Positions 1 through 9,716 of a stretch of 64,000 nucleotides of DNA are shown here, piece by piece. Position 1 is the first letter of the stretch. Every line of letters begins with the position of its first letter. The notes below the pieces were generated by a model that made no database searches, was not told where the DNA came from, and saw only the letters and a program-made list of their open reading frames with translations. Source of the stretch: Rothia similimucilaginosa. GTDB taxonomy: Bacteria; Actinomycetota; Actinomycetes; Actinomycetales; Micrococcaceae. Where the stretch lies: contig NZ_JAOVAM010000006.1 of the NCBI RefSeq assembly GCF_029850875.1, forward strand, positions 62,001 to 126,000, written 5' to 3'. Both the position numbers and the translations under genes were made by a program.

Positions 1-2034
1 ATTAGTTCGGCGATGTACGGTTGGGCGAGCCCGCATCCGCAGCCTCTTCATGCGTTGAATGCTGCCCTGGTGCCTTTGGGTATTGTGGTGGCTGGTCTGA
101 TGTGGGGCGGCTACCGTGAGGCGCGTTCGCTCTCGCGCATGGTGGGGGTTGATACCGCGGAACAGATTTCGCAGATGAGTCAGTATTCGCGTTGGGCGGG
201 TTCGTACGCCTGGGCTGTGGTGCGTGCTGCGGTGGTTGCTTTTGTTGCGCTGATTGGTCTGGGTGCGGTGCTTTTGGGCATCGGTATTTTGGCGGGTTGG
301 TCGCAGATTATTGCCACCTACCAGGAGCTGCACGCGGGTGCTGTGGGTGATACTGCGGTGACTCTGCTGCAGCTGGGTTTCTTGCCAAACCTGGTGATTT
401 ATGCGATGGCATGGTCGACCGGTGCCGGTTTCTCTTTTGGTGCGGGCACCTCGGTTGGTTTGACCAGTAGTGATGCTGGTACTTTGCCGATCCTTCCGAT
501 TTTGGGTGCTGTGCCCGAGTCGATGGGTGCATTCGGTCTGGTGGGTCTGCTGGTGCCGCTGGGTGCCGGTGCGATTGCTGGCTGGTGGTTCTTGCGTGAG
601 GGTGAGGATCACCTGGATGAGTGGGTTGCTCTGAAGGTTCCGTTCCGCCCGCTGTCTGCGCTGATTTCTGCCGTGGTGCTGGGCGTGATGACCGGTATTC
701 TGACCTCGTTTGGTGCCCTATGGTTGGGCTGGATTTCGTACGGTTCTCTGGGTATTGGCCGTTTTACGGAGGTTGGTGCTGAGCCGCTGACCTTTGCGGT
801 GCATACCGCGTTGACTGTGGGTGCAGGCGTGACTTTCGGTATGTTGCTGAGCCGCGCCCTGGTGCCGGATAGCAGTCGTGAGCTGCCTCGTTTTGCGGAT
901 GAGAGCCCGAACCTGGGTGAGCGTCTGATGAGTTTTACTGCCTCGACCCGTGAGCATTTTGCACGGGGTCGTGAGCGTTTTGCGCAGCGTCGTGAGCAGC
1001 GTGCCCAGGAGCGCGCGGAGCGTGCGCAGCGTGAGGCTGAGGAAGCCGCCGAACGTGAAGCTGCAGAGCGTGAAGCTGAGGAGGTGGCACGCGTGCAGAC
1101 TTCTGAGAACGTTGTTGAGGCCGAGCTGTCTATGGTATCTGAGCAGTCTGTTGTATCTGAGGTGGCGACCGGTCATGTTCCGGTGCATCCGCAGGAGCCT
1201 GTGGTTGCCGTCCCGGTGGAGGCAACTGAGCAGCTAGCGCAGCGTGCGGCGGCGGACGCTTTCGCTGAGATTATTGCAGAGCGCGAAGAGGCAGCTGAAG
1301 AGCCTGTAGAAGCAGAATCCACTGCGAACGCTGCACAGGATTCTGTCTCCGAAGAAGCTACTACTGAAGAGAGCTCCGCTGAGGAGTACGAGCCTATTGA
1401 GGCCGTTCAGCAGGTCGGTGACCTGGACTCTGCGCATGCTGAGGATTACGAGAGTATCGAAGCATCTGTTGAGCCTGCCTCCAGCGAGCACGCTACTTAT
1501 GAACACACTGCCTATGATTCCGCTCTGTACGCTCATGACCCCTCCGATGAGGAGACCCGCGAGCTGATTCAGGAGCCCGTCTACGAGGCTACTGAACCTG
1601 TAGTAGTTGAGCGTGAGGGCGCTGTCGAAGAGCCCGCAGAGCAGGCGCCGCGTTCGAAGGGTCGCGCGAGCCGCATCATGGCGTACTTCGGCTTTGGTCT
1701 TGAGCAGCCCGCCGCAGCGCAGGATTCTGCTCGGGATCGTGCCGGCGACCACCGTGCGTATGAGCGTGAGCAGAAGCGCGAGGCGAAGAAGGCAGCTAAG
1801 GCGGCACGCAAGAAGCAGAAGAATGATTCAGAGCGCGACTTTGTGGATCGCGAGCTGGATGTTCTCTCTGCTGATCAGGCGATGAAGCGCATCTTTGGGG
1901 TCCGTAGCCAGACCGGCGTGCTTCCGCTGGTGACCGATGAGGCGTCTACCGTGGAGCTGTCCCCGCTGGATGTCAGCTCCTCGAAGTCCCAGGACTCTAG
2001 CGGCCATGGTTCTAACGCGCGCGAGAAGAACTAG
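1..2034 (+). CDS. DUF6350 family membrane protein, 5' end outside the window
   Basis: The frame is open to the left edge, so the ATG at 13 is probably internal and the true start lies upstream. Roughly the first 290 visible residues are a run of hydrophobic, Gly-rich membrane segments, as in the actinobacterial DUF6350 family, which normally sits just before purN and purH as it does here. No function is established for the family to my knowledge. From about residue 310 the protein changes into an Arg/Glu/Ala-rich, then strongly acidic, probably disordered cytoplasmic tail of about 350 residues, followed by a Lys-rich stretch near residue 600. This tail makes the protein much longer than the membrane domain needs. 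The family call rests on the hydrophobic part and the gene order. Confidence 0.75.
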   Translation: MSSAMYGWASPHPQPLHALNAALVPLGIVVAGLMWGGYREARSLSRMVGVDTAEQISQMSQYSRWAGSYAWAVVRAAVVAFVALIGLGAVLLGIGILAGWSQIIATYQELHAGAVGDTAVTLLQLGFLPNLVIYAMAWSTGAGFSFGAGTSVGLTSSDAGTLPILPILGAVPESMGAFGLVGLLVPLGAGAIAGWWFLREGEDHLDEWVALKVPFRPLSALISAVVLGVMTGILTSFGALWLGWISYGSLGIGRFTEVGAEPLTFAVHTALTVGAGVTFGMLLSRALVPDSSRELPRFADESPNLGERLMSFTASTREHFARGRERFAQRREQRAQERAERAQREAEEAAEREAAEREAEEVARVQTSENVVEAELSMVSEQSVVSEVATGHVPVHPQEPVVAVPVEATEQLAQRAAADAFAEIIAEREEAAEEPVEAESTANAAQDSVSEEATTEESSAEEYEPIEAVQQVGDLDSAHAEDYESIEASVEPASSEHATYEHTAYDSALYAHDPSDEETRELIQEPVYEATEPVVVEREGAVEEPAEQAPRSKGRASRIMAYFGFGLEQPAAAQDSARDRAGDHRAYEREQKREAKKAAKAARKKQKNDSERDFVDRELDVLSADQAMKRIFGVRSQTGVLPLVTDEASTVELSPLDVSSSKSQDSSGHGSNAREKN

Positions 2035-2046
2035 CGCACTGCATTC

Positions 2047-2619
2047 TTAGCGCGCGGAATAAGGACTGGACGCGCCGGTGAGCTTGTCCATCGTGCCCTG
2101 GAACTTCTCATCGCAGGTGTACCTGTCGGTTTGGGTTAGTGCGGAGGCTCGGCACTCACGGTATTCCTGCGCGCCGGGTATGAAGGCGAGGCCCATGCCG
2201 CCGAGCAGAGTCATGGCGCCGTAGATGATACTGACGCCCGCGGCAATGTAGAAGAACCAGGGGCCGCGGTAGACTGCGGTGCGCACGATCGCAATAATGC
2301 TCAAGGTGATGCCGGCGAGCGCGAAGAGGAAGAGCGCCAAGAAAAGCGGCATCGTGGAGAGCACGAAGGAAGACGCCGCAAAAATCACCAGCGCGGCAAC
2401 AATGAGCATGAACGCGGTGCGAATATTTGCTCTCTGCTGTTCACCCGGGTCGATGGGCTTGCGCGGCTTCTTGCCCTGAGGTCCCCGAGGCTGCGGCATC
2501 ATGTTCTGCGGTGCCTGCTGAGGCGCTCGCGGCGGAACATGTTGGTTCTGGGGTGCACCGTTGTTCGGGGTGGGCTGCTGCGGGGTGTCGTTCGGAGTGT
2601 TCTGCGGGGGAGTAGACAT
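2047..2619 (-). CDS. Small membrane protein with Pro/Gln-rich N-terminus, unknown function
   Basis: A 190-residue protein. The first 65 residues are Pro, Gln and Asn rich and end in a basic stretch; three hydrophobic segments follow (about residues 68-90, 92-113 and 122-147), then a short polar tail with two Cys that could form a disulfide outside the cell. It resembles the DUF4190-type small membrane proteins of actinobacteria in layout, but I do not recognise a specific family. It converges on the DUF6350 gene and diverges from purN. On the minus strand a TACCCT box lies 7 nt before the ATG, so it may be transcribed as a leaderless message. Confidence 0.65.
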   Translation of the reverse strand: MSTPPQNTPNDTPQQPTPNNGAPQNQHVPPRAPQQAPQNMMPQPRGPQGKKPRKPIDPGEQQRANIRTAFMLIVAALVIFAASSFVLSTMPLFLALFLFALAGITLSIIAIVRTAVYRGPWFFYIAAGVSIIYGAMTLLGGMGLAFIPGAQEYRECRASALTQTDRYTCDEKFQGTMDKLTGASSPYSAR

Positions 2620-2771
2620 ACCTATAAGGGTACCGCCCCGTCTGCCCGTGACCTATTGAGTTAGCGACCTGTTGAGTTTGCGCCCGGTGAACCCCTGTGA
2701 GGATTTGTCCCGCCGGGGTTTCTTTGTGCTCGCCTTTGGGCTTTGGGTGTGTTGTGAACCTCTTACTCCCT

Positions 2772-2806
2772 TTGGATAAGAGTGTGAGACGGGTTATACT
2801 AGTGGG
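2772..2806 (+). promoter_or_regulatory. purN promoter giving a leaderless mRNA
   Basis: TTGGAT at 2772-2777 and TATACT at 2795-2800 are separated by exactly 17 nt. The GTG start of purN begins 7 nt after the end of the -10 box, so the predicted transcription start coincides with the start codon. There is no Shine-Dalgarno sequence. This is the best-formed example of a pattern seen at many genes here. Confidence 0.75.
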
Positions 2807-3388
2807 GTGCGAATTGTGGTTATGGTATCCGGATCCGGAACGAATCTTCAGTCCATCCTCGACGCTGTAGCAGCGGGCGAGCTTCCCCTCGACATTGCGG
2901 CAGTGGGTGCCGACAAGCCCTGTCTGGGCATTGAACGTGCCCAGGCGGCGGGTGTACCCACCTTCCTGGTGCAACCCGGCAACTACGCCGACCGCCCCTC
3001 CTGGAACCGCGCGCTGGAAGAAAAGATCGCTTCCTACACCCCCGATTACATTGTGTTCGCTGGCTTCATGCGCATTGTTGACGCGCAGCTGGTCGAGCGT
3101 TTTAGCAACCGCATTATTAACACCCACCCCGCTCTGCTACCCTCCTTCCCGGGTGCGCACGGCGTGCGTGATGCCTTGGCGCACGGTGTGAAGATTACCG
3201 GCCTGACCGTCCACTTTGTGGATGCGGGCGTTGACACCGGCCCCATCCTCGCCCAGGCGGCAGTGCCCGTTCTGGATGACGACACCGAAGAGACCCTGCA
3301 CGAACGCATTAAGGTGCAGGAGCGCCGCCTGCTTGTGCAGACCATCGCATCCCTGGCTGAATCCCATAGCGCTGCATCCGACAGCTAA
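2807..3388 (+). CDS. purN: Phosphoribosylglycinamide formyltransferase
   Basis: Transfers a formyl group from 10-formyl-tetrahydrofolate to GAR, the third step of purine synthesis. The 193 residues match the usual length. Visible motifs are the N-terminal SGSGTNLQ phosphate-binding loop, the catalytic stretch INTHPALLPSFPGAHG around residue 105 (with the conserved Asn and His), and the Asp of DTGPILAQ near residue 145. The start is GTG at 2807, fixed by the promoter immediately upstream. It is followed 212 bp later by purH, and the cofactor source genes glyA and folD are 3-5 kb downstream on the same strand. Confidence 0.95.
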   Translation: MRIVVMVSGSGTNLQSILDAVAAGELPLDIAAVGADKPCLGIERAQAAGVPTFLVQPGNYADRPSWNRALEEKIASYTPDYIVFAGFMRIVDAQLVERFSNRIINTHPALLPSFPGAHGVRDALAHGVKITGLTVHFVDAGVDTGPILAQAAVPVLDDDTEETLHERIKVQERRLLVQTIASLAESHSAASDS

Positions 3389-3452
3389 ATCCGCCTACTC
3401 AATAATCCGCGGCGGAATGAGCCGAGCTCAAACCCCGCTGCCCACACACGTT

Positions 3453-3496
3453 CCGTTGTGGCACCCGAGTACCCATGAGGGGAAGGTGCACAACGG
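3453..3496 (+). promoter_or_regulatory. Long hairpin in the purN-purH spacer
   Basis: CCGTTGTGGCACC (3453-3465) pairs with GGTGCACAACGG (3485-3496) with a single bulged base, and flanking CCCGC and GCGGG can extend it. No T-tract follows. It could terminate purN transcripts or be part of the purH leader; the remaining bases up to 3600 show no clear -10 box. Confidence 0.5.
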
Positions 3497-3600
3497 CGGG
3501 GAATACCCCCACACATATCCTGTCTATTCTGGCAGGCTACGTCCATCCACCAGCTGTGCCGCCGAGATCCGGCGTGCACGTCTAAAGCATCGGAGTATTT

Positions 3601-5211
3601 GTGTCTCTCATTGAGCTCAATCGCGTGCCCCTGCGCCGCGCCCTCATTTCCGTCTACGACAAGACCGGTCTGGAGGAGTTCGCCCGCGGCCTGCACGAGG
3701 CTGGCGTCGCGCTGGTCTCCACCGGCTCCACCGCATCCACTATCGCGGCAGCAGGCGTACCCGTCACCGAGGTCACCGAAGTCACCGGTTTCCCCGAGTG
3801 CCTCGAAGGCCGCGTGAAGACCCTGCACCCGCGCATCCACGCCGGTATTCTGGCTGACCGCCGCAAGCAGGAGCACATTGACACCCTCAACGAGCTGGAT
3901 GTTGAGGCATTCGACCTGGTGGTCGTGAACCTGTACCCCTTCGTTGAGACAGTTGCTTCAGGTGCCGGTCAGGACGCCATCATTGAGAAGATCGATATTG
4001 GTGGCCCTTCGATGGTTCGCGCTGCGGCGAAGAACCACGACGCTGTGGCCATTGTGGTGGACCCCGCCGACTACGCGCGCACCGTTGAGGCTGCTAAGAA
4101 CGGTGGCTTCTGCCTGGATGAGCGCCGCCGCCTTGCTGCTGGCGCATTCGCCCACACCGCCGCATACGATACCGCTGTGGCTACCTGGACTGCATCCCAG
4201 TTCCTGCAGGATGAGGACGCTAACTTCTGGCCCCCGTACGCCGGCCTGGGCTTCGAGCGCAGCGAGACCCTGCGTTACGGCGAGAACCCGCACCAGCGTG
4301 CTGCCCTGTACTCTTACCCCGCTGCTGCCCCCGGCATTGCTCAGGCAGAGCAGCTGCACGGTAAGGCGATGAGCTACAACAACTACGTTGATGCTGACGC
4401 TGCTCTGCGTGCCGCTTACGACTTCGACGAGCCTGCTGTTGCCGTTATCAAGCACAATAACCCCTGCGGTATTGCCGTGGCAACCCCCGGTGCGGCTGAC
4501 CCGATTGCGGACGCTCACGCGAAGGCGCATGCTTGCGACCCGCTGTCCGCATACGGCGGCGTGATTGCTGCTAACCGCCCGGTGACTGCCGCTATGGCTC
4601 AGACCGTCAAGGGCATCTTCACCGAGGTGATTGTGGCTCCCGACTTTGAGCCCGAGGCGCTGGAGATTCTGCGCAAGAAGAAGAACCTGCGCCTGCTGGT
4701 TCTGCCCGAGGACTTTGCCCGCGAGGCCATCGAGTACCGCCCCATTTCCGGTGGCGCACTCTTCCAGGAAGCTGACCGCCTGCAGGCTGAGGGCGACGAC
4801 CCGAAGAACTGGACCCTGGTTGCCGGTGAGGCAGCTGATGAGGCAACCCTGCGCGACCTCGAGTTCGCGTGGCGTGCACTGCGTTCGCCCAAGTCCAACG
4901 CTATTCTGCTTGCCGATAATGGTGCCGCTGTGGGCATCGGCATGGGTCAGGTGAACCGCGTGGATTCCTGCAAGCTCTCGGTGGAGCGTGCGAACACTCT
5001 TGGCGGTGAAGGTAACGAGCGTGCCCGCGGTGCGGTTGCCGCATCCGATGCGTTCTTCCCCTTCGCTGACGGCCTGCAGGTGCTGCTGGACGCTGGCGTG
5101 CGTGCCGTTGTGCACCCGGGCGGTTCGATCCGCGACGAGGAAGTTATCGAAGCGGCTAAGGATGCTGGCGTGACCATGTACCTGACCGGTACCCGCCACT
5201 TCTTCCACTAA
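3601..5211 (+). CDS. purH: Bifunctional AICAR formyltransferase/IMP cyclohydrolase
   Basis: Catalyses the last two steps of IMP synthesis. The 536 residues have the N-terminal MGS-like cyclohydrolase domain (first about 200 residues, with STGSTAS and the [13 protein letters not shown] motif) and the C-terminal AICAR transformylase domain with KHNNPCG near residue 283 carrying the catalytic Lys-His. The end, [27 protein letters not shown], is typical of the family. The start is GTG at 3601 with GGAG 5 nt upstream. It uses the same folate cofactor as PurN, and glyA and folD lie downstream. Confidence 0.96.
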   Translation: MSLIELNRVPLRRALISVYDKTGLEEFARGLHEAGVALVSTGSTASTIAAAGVPVTEVTEVTGFPECLEGRVKTLHPRIHAGILADRRKQEHIDTLNELDVEAFDLVVVNLYPFVETVASGAGQDAIIEKIDIGGPSMVRAAAKNHDAVAIVVDPADYARTVEAAKNGGFCLDERRRLAAGAFAHTAAYDTAVATWTASQFLQDEDANFWPPYAGLGFERSETLRYGENPHQRAALYSYPAAAPGIAQAEQLHGKAMSYNNYVDADAALRAAYDFDEPAVAVIKHNNPCGIAVATPGAADPIADAHAKAHACDPLSAYGGVIAANRPVTAAMAQTVKGIFTEVIVAPDFEPEALEILRKKKNLRLLVLPEDFAREAIEYRPISGGALFQEADRLQAEGDDPKNWTLVAGEAADEATLRDLEFAWRALRSPKSNAILLADNGAAVGIGMGQVNRVDSCKLSVERANTLGGEGNERARGAVAASDAFFPFADGLQVLLDAGVRAVVHPGGSIRDEEVIEAAKDAGVTMYLTGTRHFFH

Positions 5212-5219
5212 AAATGTGT

Positions 5220-5250
5220 AGCGGGCTCAGCATGCGCTGAGCTACCCGCT
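5220..5250 (+). terminator. Hairpin after purH
   Basis: AGCGGG-CTCAGC, loop ATGC, then GCTGAG and CCCGCT with a 3-nt bulge (CTA) on the 3' arm. No T-tract follows. The rest of the spacer to 5478 shows nothing else that I can support. Confidence 0.5.
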
Positions 5251-5478
5251 GTGAGCGGGGTATTCTGGGGTGAACCTTCGGGGAGCCTGGGATGCCCCGC
5301 TTTTTCATGCTCTCCACCTGGGATATTCGTGTTGGGGCATCCGCGATGGTGCATCCGTATTATGTGCAACCGTATTTATAGAATTTTTGCTCTATTTTGC
5401 ACGGGATTTGCGCATAAGAGTGCGTCAATGGTGACCATGATACGTATGGATTGGCCAAAAGTTCGCTAGGATTAGGGT

Positions 5479-6060
5479 GTGCCTAAAGTCAGCGAAGAAT
5501 ACAAAAAGAACAGGCGTTCTCAGATTGTAGAGACCGCCCGCGAATGCTTCATCAAGCACGGTTATCAGAAGGCTTCGATGAGCGACATTATTGCGGCCAC
5601 CGGCCTGTCTGCTGGAGCGATTTATAACCACTTCTCCTCCAAGGATGAGATTATCCTGGCGGCAGCCCGCATGGACATGGCGCCTTTCGACCGCATCCGC
5701 GCCGAACAACCCTGGGACTACGTGTTCGGGTGCCTGAAGGTGCTGGACACCCCCAAGATTCGCCGTCACCTGCTCGTCACCTGGGGCGAGGCTGTGGCAA
5801 TGCCGCAGCTGGCGACCGTGGTGTCTGAACAGCTGAGCTACCTGCGCGATCAGTCCCTGGAACGCTACCGCGCCTGGGGTGCCGCTGAGCTGGACTTCGC
5901 CGAAGAGGAACTTGAAGAGTGGCTGACCGTTATCGGTGCCGCGGTGCTGTCCGTGCTGACCGGTTACGTGGTGCAGACCCAGCTGGTGGCTGGCGGTAAG
6001 AAGGAGAGCGCTCGTGAGGCGTACCTGGAGTATGCTTCTGCTATCCTGCGTCAGGCATAG
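5479..6060 (+). CDS. TetR family transcriptional regulator
   Basis: A 193-residue regulator. Residues 10-55 form the TetR N-terminal helix-turn-helix: RRSQIVETARECFIKHGYQK, then SMSDIIAATGLSAGAIYNHF and SSKDEI. The C-terminal ligand domain is not recognisable. The GTG start at 5479 lies 7 nt after a TAGGAT box (5467-5472) without a Shine-Dalgarno, which suggests a leaderless mRNA. It sits alone between purH and glyA, so a role in purine or one-carbon control is possible but only by position; regulators of this type often control a neighbouring gene or themselves. Confidence 0.9.
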   Translation: MPKVSEEYKKNRRSQIVETARECFIKHGYQKASMSDIIAATGLSAGAIYNHFSSKDEIILAAARMDMAPFDRIRAEQPWDYVFGCLKVLDTPKIRRHLLVTWGEAVAMPQLATVVSEQLSYLRDQSLERYRAWGAAELDFAEEELEEWLTVIGAAVLSVLTGYVVQTQLVAGGKKESAREAYLEYASAILRQA

Positions 6061-6154
6061 GGCGTGTAGGCCCTCTTAGCTGTCGCCGATAAGCCTAAAG
6101 GGCGGTTTATATGCCCTGCTGTGGCGGCGTAAAAACTTCATCGTGATGCTTTGT

Positions 6155-6190
6155 AAAGCCCGTTTTCCTTCTCGAAGGAAAGCGGGCTTT
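6155..6190 (+). terminator. Terminator after the TetR gene
   Basis: AAAGCCCG and TTTCCTTC pair across the loop TCG with GAAGGAAAG and GGGCTTT. The stem is near perfect and the transcript ends in TTT. A weaker GGGC/GCCC hairpin precedes it near 6098. Confidence 0.6.
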
Positions 6191-6337
6191 ACGGTATTAT
6201 GAGGTGTAGCTCATATTTTTTCATTCAGGGTTTTCAACTGGAGGCGCCCGACGCCTCCTGAAGACCGCCCGGCGTACGCCGCGGCAGCCTCAATGATGAG
6301 CGACCAAAGATAACGCAAAAACACTCCCAGGAGCGTA
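6191..6337 (+). promoter_or_regulatory. glyA promoter and hairpin-containing leader
   Basis: TATTAT at 6195-6200 is a good -10 box, though no -35 box is obvious. The predicted leader of about 130 nt contains a perfect stem, GGAGGCG (6240-6246) with CGCCTCC (6252-6258), and further GC-rich inverted repeats around 6265-6285. The Shine-Dalgarno AGGAG lies before the ATG at 6338. I could not match the leader to a known riboswitch. Confidence 0.45.
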
Positions 6338-7612
6338 ATGTCCGAGCAGAAGATCCTCGAGATGCCCCTCGCCGACCTCGACCACGAGGTTGCAGAAGCC
6401 ATTGAGCTGGAGCGCAAGCGCCAGCAGAACACCCTCGAGATGATTGCATCCGAGAACTTCGTCCCCCGTGCCGTCCTCGAAAGCCAGGGCTCGGTACTGA
6501 CCAACAAGTACGCTGAGGGTTACCCAGGCCGCCGCTACTACGGTGGTTGTGAATACGTCGATATTGTTGAGTCTCTCGCTATTTCCCGCGTGAAGGAACT
6601 CTTCGGCGCCGAGCACGCCAACGTTCAGCCCCATTCCGGTGCGCAGGCGAACAACGCCGTCATGCACGCACTGCTGACTCCCGGCGACACCATCATGGGT
6701 CTGTCCCTGGCACACGGTGGCCACCTGACCCACGGAATGAAGCTGAACGTCTCCGGCAAGCTGTACAACGTTGTGGCGTACGGTGTGGATGAGTCCGGCC
6801 GCGTTGACATGGAGCAGGTGCGTGAACTGGCTCTGGCTGAGCGCCCCAAGGTCATTATTGCCGGCTGGTCCGCATACCCCCGTCAGCTGGACTTCGCTGC
6901 GTTCCGCGCGATTGCTGACGAAATCGGCGCGTACCTGTGGGTGGACATGGCTCACTTTGCCGGCCTGGTGGCTGCGGGGCTGCACCCGAACCCCGTCCCG
7001 CACGCACACGTGGTCTCCTCCACCGTGCACAAGACCCTGGGCGGTCCCCGCTCCGGCTTCATCCTCTGCACCGAGGAGCTGAAGAAGAAGATTGACTCCG
7101 CAGTGTTCCCCGGTCAGCAGGGCGGCCCGCTCATGCACGTGATCGCTGCGAAGGCTACCGCGTTCAAGGTTGCCGCATCTGACGCGTTCAAGGACCGTCA
7201 GAAGCGTACCGTTGAGGGCGCACAGATCCTGGCGAACCGCCTGCTACAGCAGGACATGAAGGACGCAGGCGTTGCGATCGCCTCCGGCGGTACCGACGTT
7301 CACCTGGTGCTCGTTGACCTGCGCGACCATGCCCTCAATGGCAAGGAAGCAGAAGATCTGCTGCATGATGCCGGTATTACCGTTAACCGTAACGCTGTGC
7401 CGAACGACCCGCGCCCGCCGATGGTGACCTCCGGTCTGCGTATCGGTACCCCCGCGCTGGCAACCCGCGGCTTTGATGCTGAGGGCTTCACCGAGGTAGC
7501 TGACATTATCGCTTCGGTGCTGTTGCCGAACCCGGATATTGCCGCTCTGCGTGCCCGTGTTGATGCACTCTGCGCTAAGTACCCCCTCTACCAGGGCAGC
7601 GAGAACTGGTAG
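6338..7612 (+). CDS. glyA: Serine hydroxymethyltransferase
   Basis: Converts serine and tetrahydrofolate to glycine and 5,10-methylene-tetrahydrofolate, with PLP as cofactor. The 424 residues are full length. Motifs seen: the N-terminal [25 protein letters not shown], the [11 protein letters not shown] loop, and [15 protein letters not shown] near residue 225 with the PLP lysine. A clear AGGAG precedes the ATG. FolD, encoded 200 bp downstream, interconverts its one-carbon product to the 10-formyl form that PurN and PurH need. Confidence 0.97.
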   Translation: MSEQKILEMPLADLDHEVAEAIELERKRQQNTLEMIASENFVPRAVLESQGSVLTNKYAEGYPGRRYYGGCEYVDIVESLAISRVKELFGAEHANVQPHSGAQANNAVMHALLTPGDTIMGLSLAHGGHLTHGMKLNVSGKLYNVVAYGVDESGRVDMEQVRELALAERPKVIIAGWSAYPRQLDFAAFRAIADEIGAYLWVDMAHFAGLVAAGLHPNPVPHAHVVSSTVHKTLGGPRSGFILCTEELKKKIDSAVFPGQQGGPLMHVIAAKATAFKVAASDAFKDRQKRTVEGAQILANRLLQQDMKDAGVAIASGGTDVHLVLVDLRDHALNGKEAEDLLHDAGITVNRNAVPNDPRPPMVTSGLRIGTPALATRGFDAEGFTEVADIIASVLLPNPDIAALRARVDALCAKYPLYQGSENW

Positions 7613-7623
7613 ACCCATGAATG

Positions 7624-7674
7624 ACCCCGTTCGCTTAATATTCCCAATGGATGCTGAGCGGACGGGGTTATTTC
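7624..7674 (+). terminator. Terminator after glyA
   Basis: ACCCCGTTCGCT (7624-7635) pairs with AGCGGACGGGGT (7657-7668) with one G-T wobble, followed by TATTT. Confidence 0.65.
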
Positions 7675-7689
7675 GCCCTCTTACTTTTG

Positions 7690-7734
7690 CCGCTCTACCT
7701 GCTACATCCATTGAAGGATGTAGCAGGGGAGCGG
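7690..7734 (+). promoter_or_regulatory. Long near-perfect hairpin upstream of folD
   Basis: CCGCTC and CCTGCTACATCC (7690-7709) pair with GGATGTAGCAGG and GAGCGG (7716-7734) around the loop ATTGAA: 12 uninterrupted pairs plus 6 outer pairs with a small internal loop. No T-tract follows. It may be part of the folD leader or a second terminator. Confidence 0.5.
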
Positions 7735-7816
7735 TACCTGCTAGGTACACACCCTAGAACCCAACACATAGATCGTCCGTTTCGGCGAACCCGCCACAAC
7801 CTATGGAAGGAAAACA

Positions 7817-8695
7817 ATGCCTCAGATTCTAGACGGTAACACAACCGCCGCAGCCATTAAGGCGGAGCTGAAGGAGCGCGTCGAGGCGCTCAAGGCTAAG
7901 GGTATTACTCCCGGCCTGGGTACCGTCCTGGTCGGTGACGACCCGGCATCTCGCTCGTACGTGGGCGCTAAGCACCGCGACTGTGCAGAGATCGGTATTA
8001 ACTCCATCCGCCTGGACCTGCCCGGTGACATCACCCAGGAGGAGCTCGACGCAGAGATCGATAAGCTCAATAATGACCCGGCGTGCACCAGCTACATTGT
8101 GCAGCTGCCCTTGCCCAAGCACCTGGACACGAACCGCGTGCTGGAGCGTATCGCCCCTGAGAAGGACGCTGACGGCCTGCACCCGACCAACCTCGGCAAG
8201 CTTGTGCTGAACGTTTCTGAGCCGCTCGATTCCCCGCTACCCTGCACCCCTAACGGTGTCATTGAGCTGGTCAAGCGCCACGGTATCGACTGGAACGGTA
8301 AGAACGTTGTGGTGCTCGGCCGCGGCATTACCGTGGGCCGCCCGCTGGGTCTGCTACTGACCCGCCGCGAGGTGAATGCGACCGCAACCCTGGCGCATAC
8401 CGGTACCGAGAACCTGGACGAGGTACTGCGCGAGGCTGACGTCATTGTCGCTGCTGTGGGTGTTCCGCACGTGCTGAAGGCTCACCAGGTCAAGGACGGC
8501 GCAATCCTGCTGGACGTTGGTGTTTCCCGCGCTGAGGACCCGGAGACCGGCAAAAAGAAGCTCTTCGGCGACGTCTCCCCGGAGGCTGCGCAGAAGGCAT
8601 CCTGGGTTTCTCCGAACCCCGGCGGTGTGGGTCCGATGACCCGCGCGGAGCTGCTGGTGAACGTGGTTGAGACTGCGGAGCGTCAGGCGGCATAA
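7817..8695 (+). CDS. folD: Bifunctional methylene-tetrahydrofolate dehydrogenase/cyclohydrolase
   Basis: Oxidises 5,10-methylene-THF with NADP and hydrolyses the product to 10-formyl-THF. The 292 residues are standard. The catalytic region is [15 protein letters not shown] (Tyr and Lys near residues 48-52), followed by [23 protein letters not shown], and the Rossmann loop [12 protein letters not shown] near residue 170. The Shine-Dalgarno GGAAGGA lies 6 nt before the ATG. With glyA it supplies formyl-THF for the two formyltransferases upstream. Confidence 0.97.
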   Translation: MPQILDGNTTAAAIKAELKERVEALKAKGITPGLGTVLVGDDPASRSYVGAKHRDCAEIGINSIRLDLPGDITQEELDAEIDKLNNDPACTSYIVQLPLPKHLDTNRVLERIAPEKDADGLHPTNLGKLVLNVSEPLDSPLPCTPNGVIELVKRHGIDWNGKNVVVLGRGITVGRPLGLLLTRREVNATATLAHTGTENLDEVLREADVIVAAVGVPHVLKAHQVKDGAILLDVGVSRAEDPETGKKKLFGDVSPEAAQKASWVSPNPGGVGPMTRAELLVNVVETAERQAA

Positions 8696-8726
8696 GGCTC
8701 GCAGTATTTCAGAGCTGATATCTCAA

Positions 8727-8770
8727 AAGGGCGGTGCCCCGGTAGAACAATCTACTGGGGCACCGCCCTT
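8727..8770. terminator. Bidirectional terminator between folD and the GntR gene
   Basis: AAGGGCGGTGCCCC (8727-8740) pairs perfectly with GGGGCACCGCCCTT (8757-8770), and the inner GGTAGA/TCTACT extends the stem. It serves two convergent genes. Confidence 0.75.
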
Positions 8771-8802
8771 CACACTATCATCACAAGAGAAAAAGGCAGA
8801 TG

Positions 8803-9636
8803 CTAGAGAATCATCTCGTAGAAGTAGGCATCGGCAAGATACAGGGTCTCTGAGTACTCGACTGGGCTACCTTCTTCGGCGTAGCCGGTCGTGCAGACCT
8901 TGAACGCCGCCTCGCCCACGGGAACCTGGTGGTTGAACGCCTCGGCGTCGGCGTCGGTGAAGAGTGCTGCACTGATGCGTACGCGGGCGTGCTTAATGGC
9001 GTTGGGGATGCCAGCAAGCTGGTCGAAGGAGCTTGAAGCGCCGGACATTTCCGCCATCATAGTGTCCAGGGTGCTGCTTGCAGCAGCCTTCACAAAGTAG
9101 GAACGCTCAAAGCCAATAACTTCGCGGTCGGCAAGACGCAGACGGCACACGAACAGCACCTGCTCGCCCACCGGCACGGACAGATGGGTGGAGATTTCTT
9201 CGGTGGCGTCCATCCAGCGGGTCGCAATCATGCGGGTGGAGCCCCCAAAACCGCGGCGGCGCATATCATCAACGAAGGTGCCCACGCGCGGAATGTAGGT
9301 GGCGTCGGTGCGCTCGGCAACATAGGTGCCGGAGCCCTGCAGGTTGTAGAGCAGGCCGCGTTCAATCAGAACCTTTAGAGCGCTACGAACCGTCTGGCGG
9401 CTCACCCCAAAGTTCTGCTGAATCATGCGCTCGGTGGGCAGCTTATCGCCGGGCTTGCCGGGAATAATATAGCGCTGCTCAATGTAGTGGATAACCTGCT
9501 CGTACTTAGGGCCGGGAATCGGGGGTAGCTCGTAGCGGCTCTCAGCGTTGTGAGCAGTACTTTCGGATGAGGTGGTGCCTGCAGAATGTGAGGGGGCACC
9601 GTGGTCGGTGGTCTGTGAAGAGTGTGAATTCATCAC
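8803..9636 (-). CDS. GntR family regulator with UTRA domain
   Basis: A 277-residue repressor of the HutC type. After a low-complexity N-terminus of about 38 residues comes the winged helix (KYEQVIHYIEQRYIIPGKPG, LPTERMIQQNFGVSRQTVRSA, ending GSGTYVAE near residue 108), then a UTRA-like effector domain (VCRLRLADREVIGFERSY ... EYSETLYLADAYFYEMIL). Such domains usually bind sugar phosphates or amino acids; the ligand here is unknown. On the minus strand a TAAACT box stands 6 nt before GTG-ATG, so the message may be leaderless. It is divergent from xth with a short shared promoter region. Confidence 0.9.
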   Translation of the reverse strand: MMNSHSSQTTDHGAPSHSAGTTSSESTAHNAESRYELPPIPGPKYEQVIHYIEQRYIIPGKPGDKLPTERMIQQNFGVSRQTVRSALKVLIERGLLYNLQGSGTYVAERTDATYIPRVGTFVDDMRRRGFGGSTRMIATRWMDATEEISTHLSVPVGEQVLFVCRLRLADREVIGFERSYFVKAAASSTLDTMMAEMSGASSSFDQLAGIPNAIKHARVRISAALFTDADAEAFNHQVPVGEAAFKVCTTGYAEEGSPVEYSETLYLADAYFYEMIL

Positions 9637-9700
9637 CCAATAGTTTACTGTTCAGCCAGATAAAAAACGCGTACAAGTGAAAAATTCTCTTCCCTCAAAC

Positions 9701-9716
9701 TGGCATAATTAAGACT
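9701..9716 (+). promoter_or_regulatory. xth promoter, extended -10, leaderless
   Basis: TGG-CATAAT (9701-9709) is an extended -10 box. It ends 7 nt before the ATG at 9717, and no Shine-Dalgarno is present. Confidence 0.6.

Noticed and set aside
3958-5208. 416-codon open frame antisense to purH
   Set aside because: It mirrors the codon bias of purH, has no recognisable domain or ribosome site, and is fully overlapped by a certain gene.
5251-5469. 72-codon frame between purH and the TetR gene
   Set aside because: It begins inside the hairpin region, has no ribosome site and an unlikely composition.
6240-6337. ZTP (pfl) riboswitch before glyA
   Set aside because: The gene context (glyA, folD, purH) fits and CCGCCCGG appears near 6265, but the conserved GGGCA end and the upstream domain could not be found.
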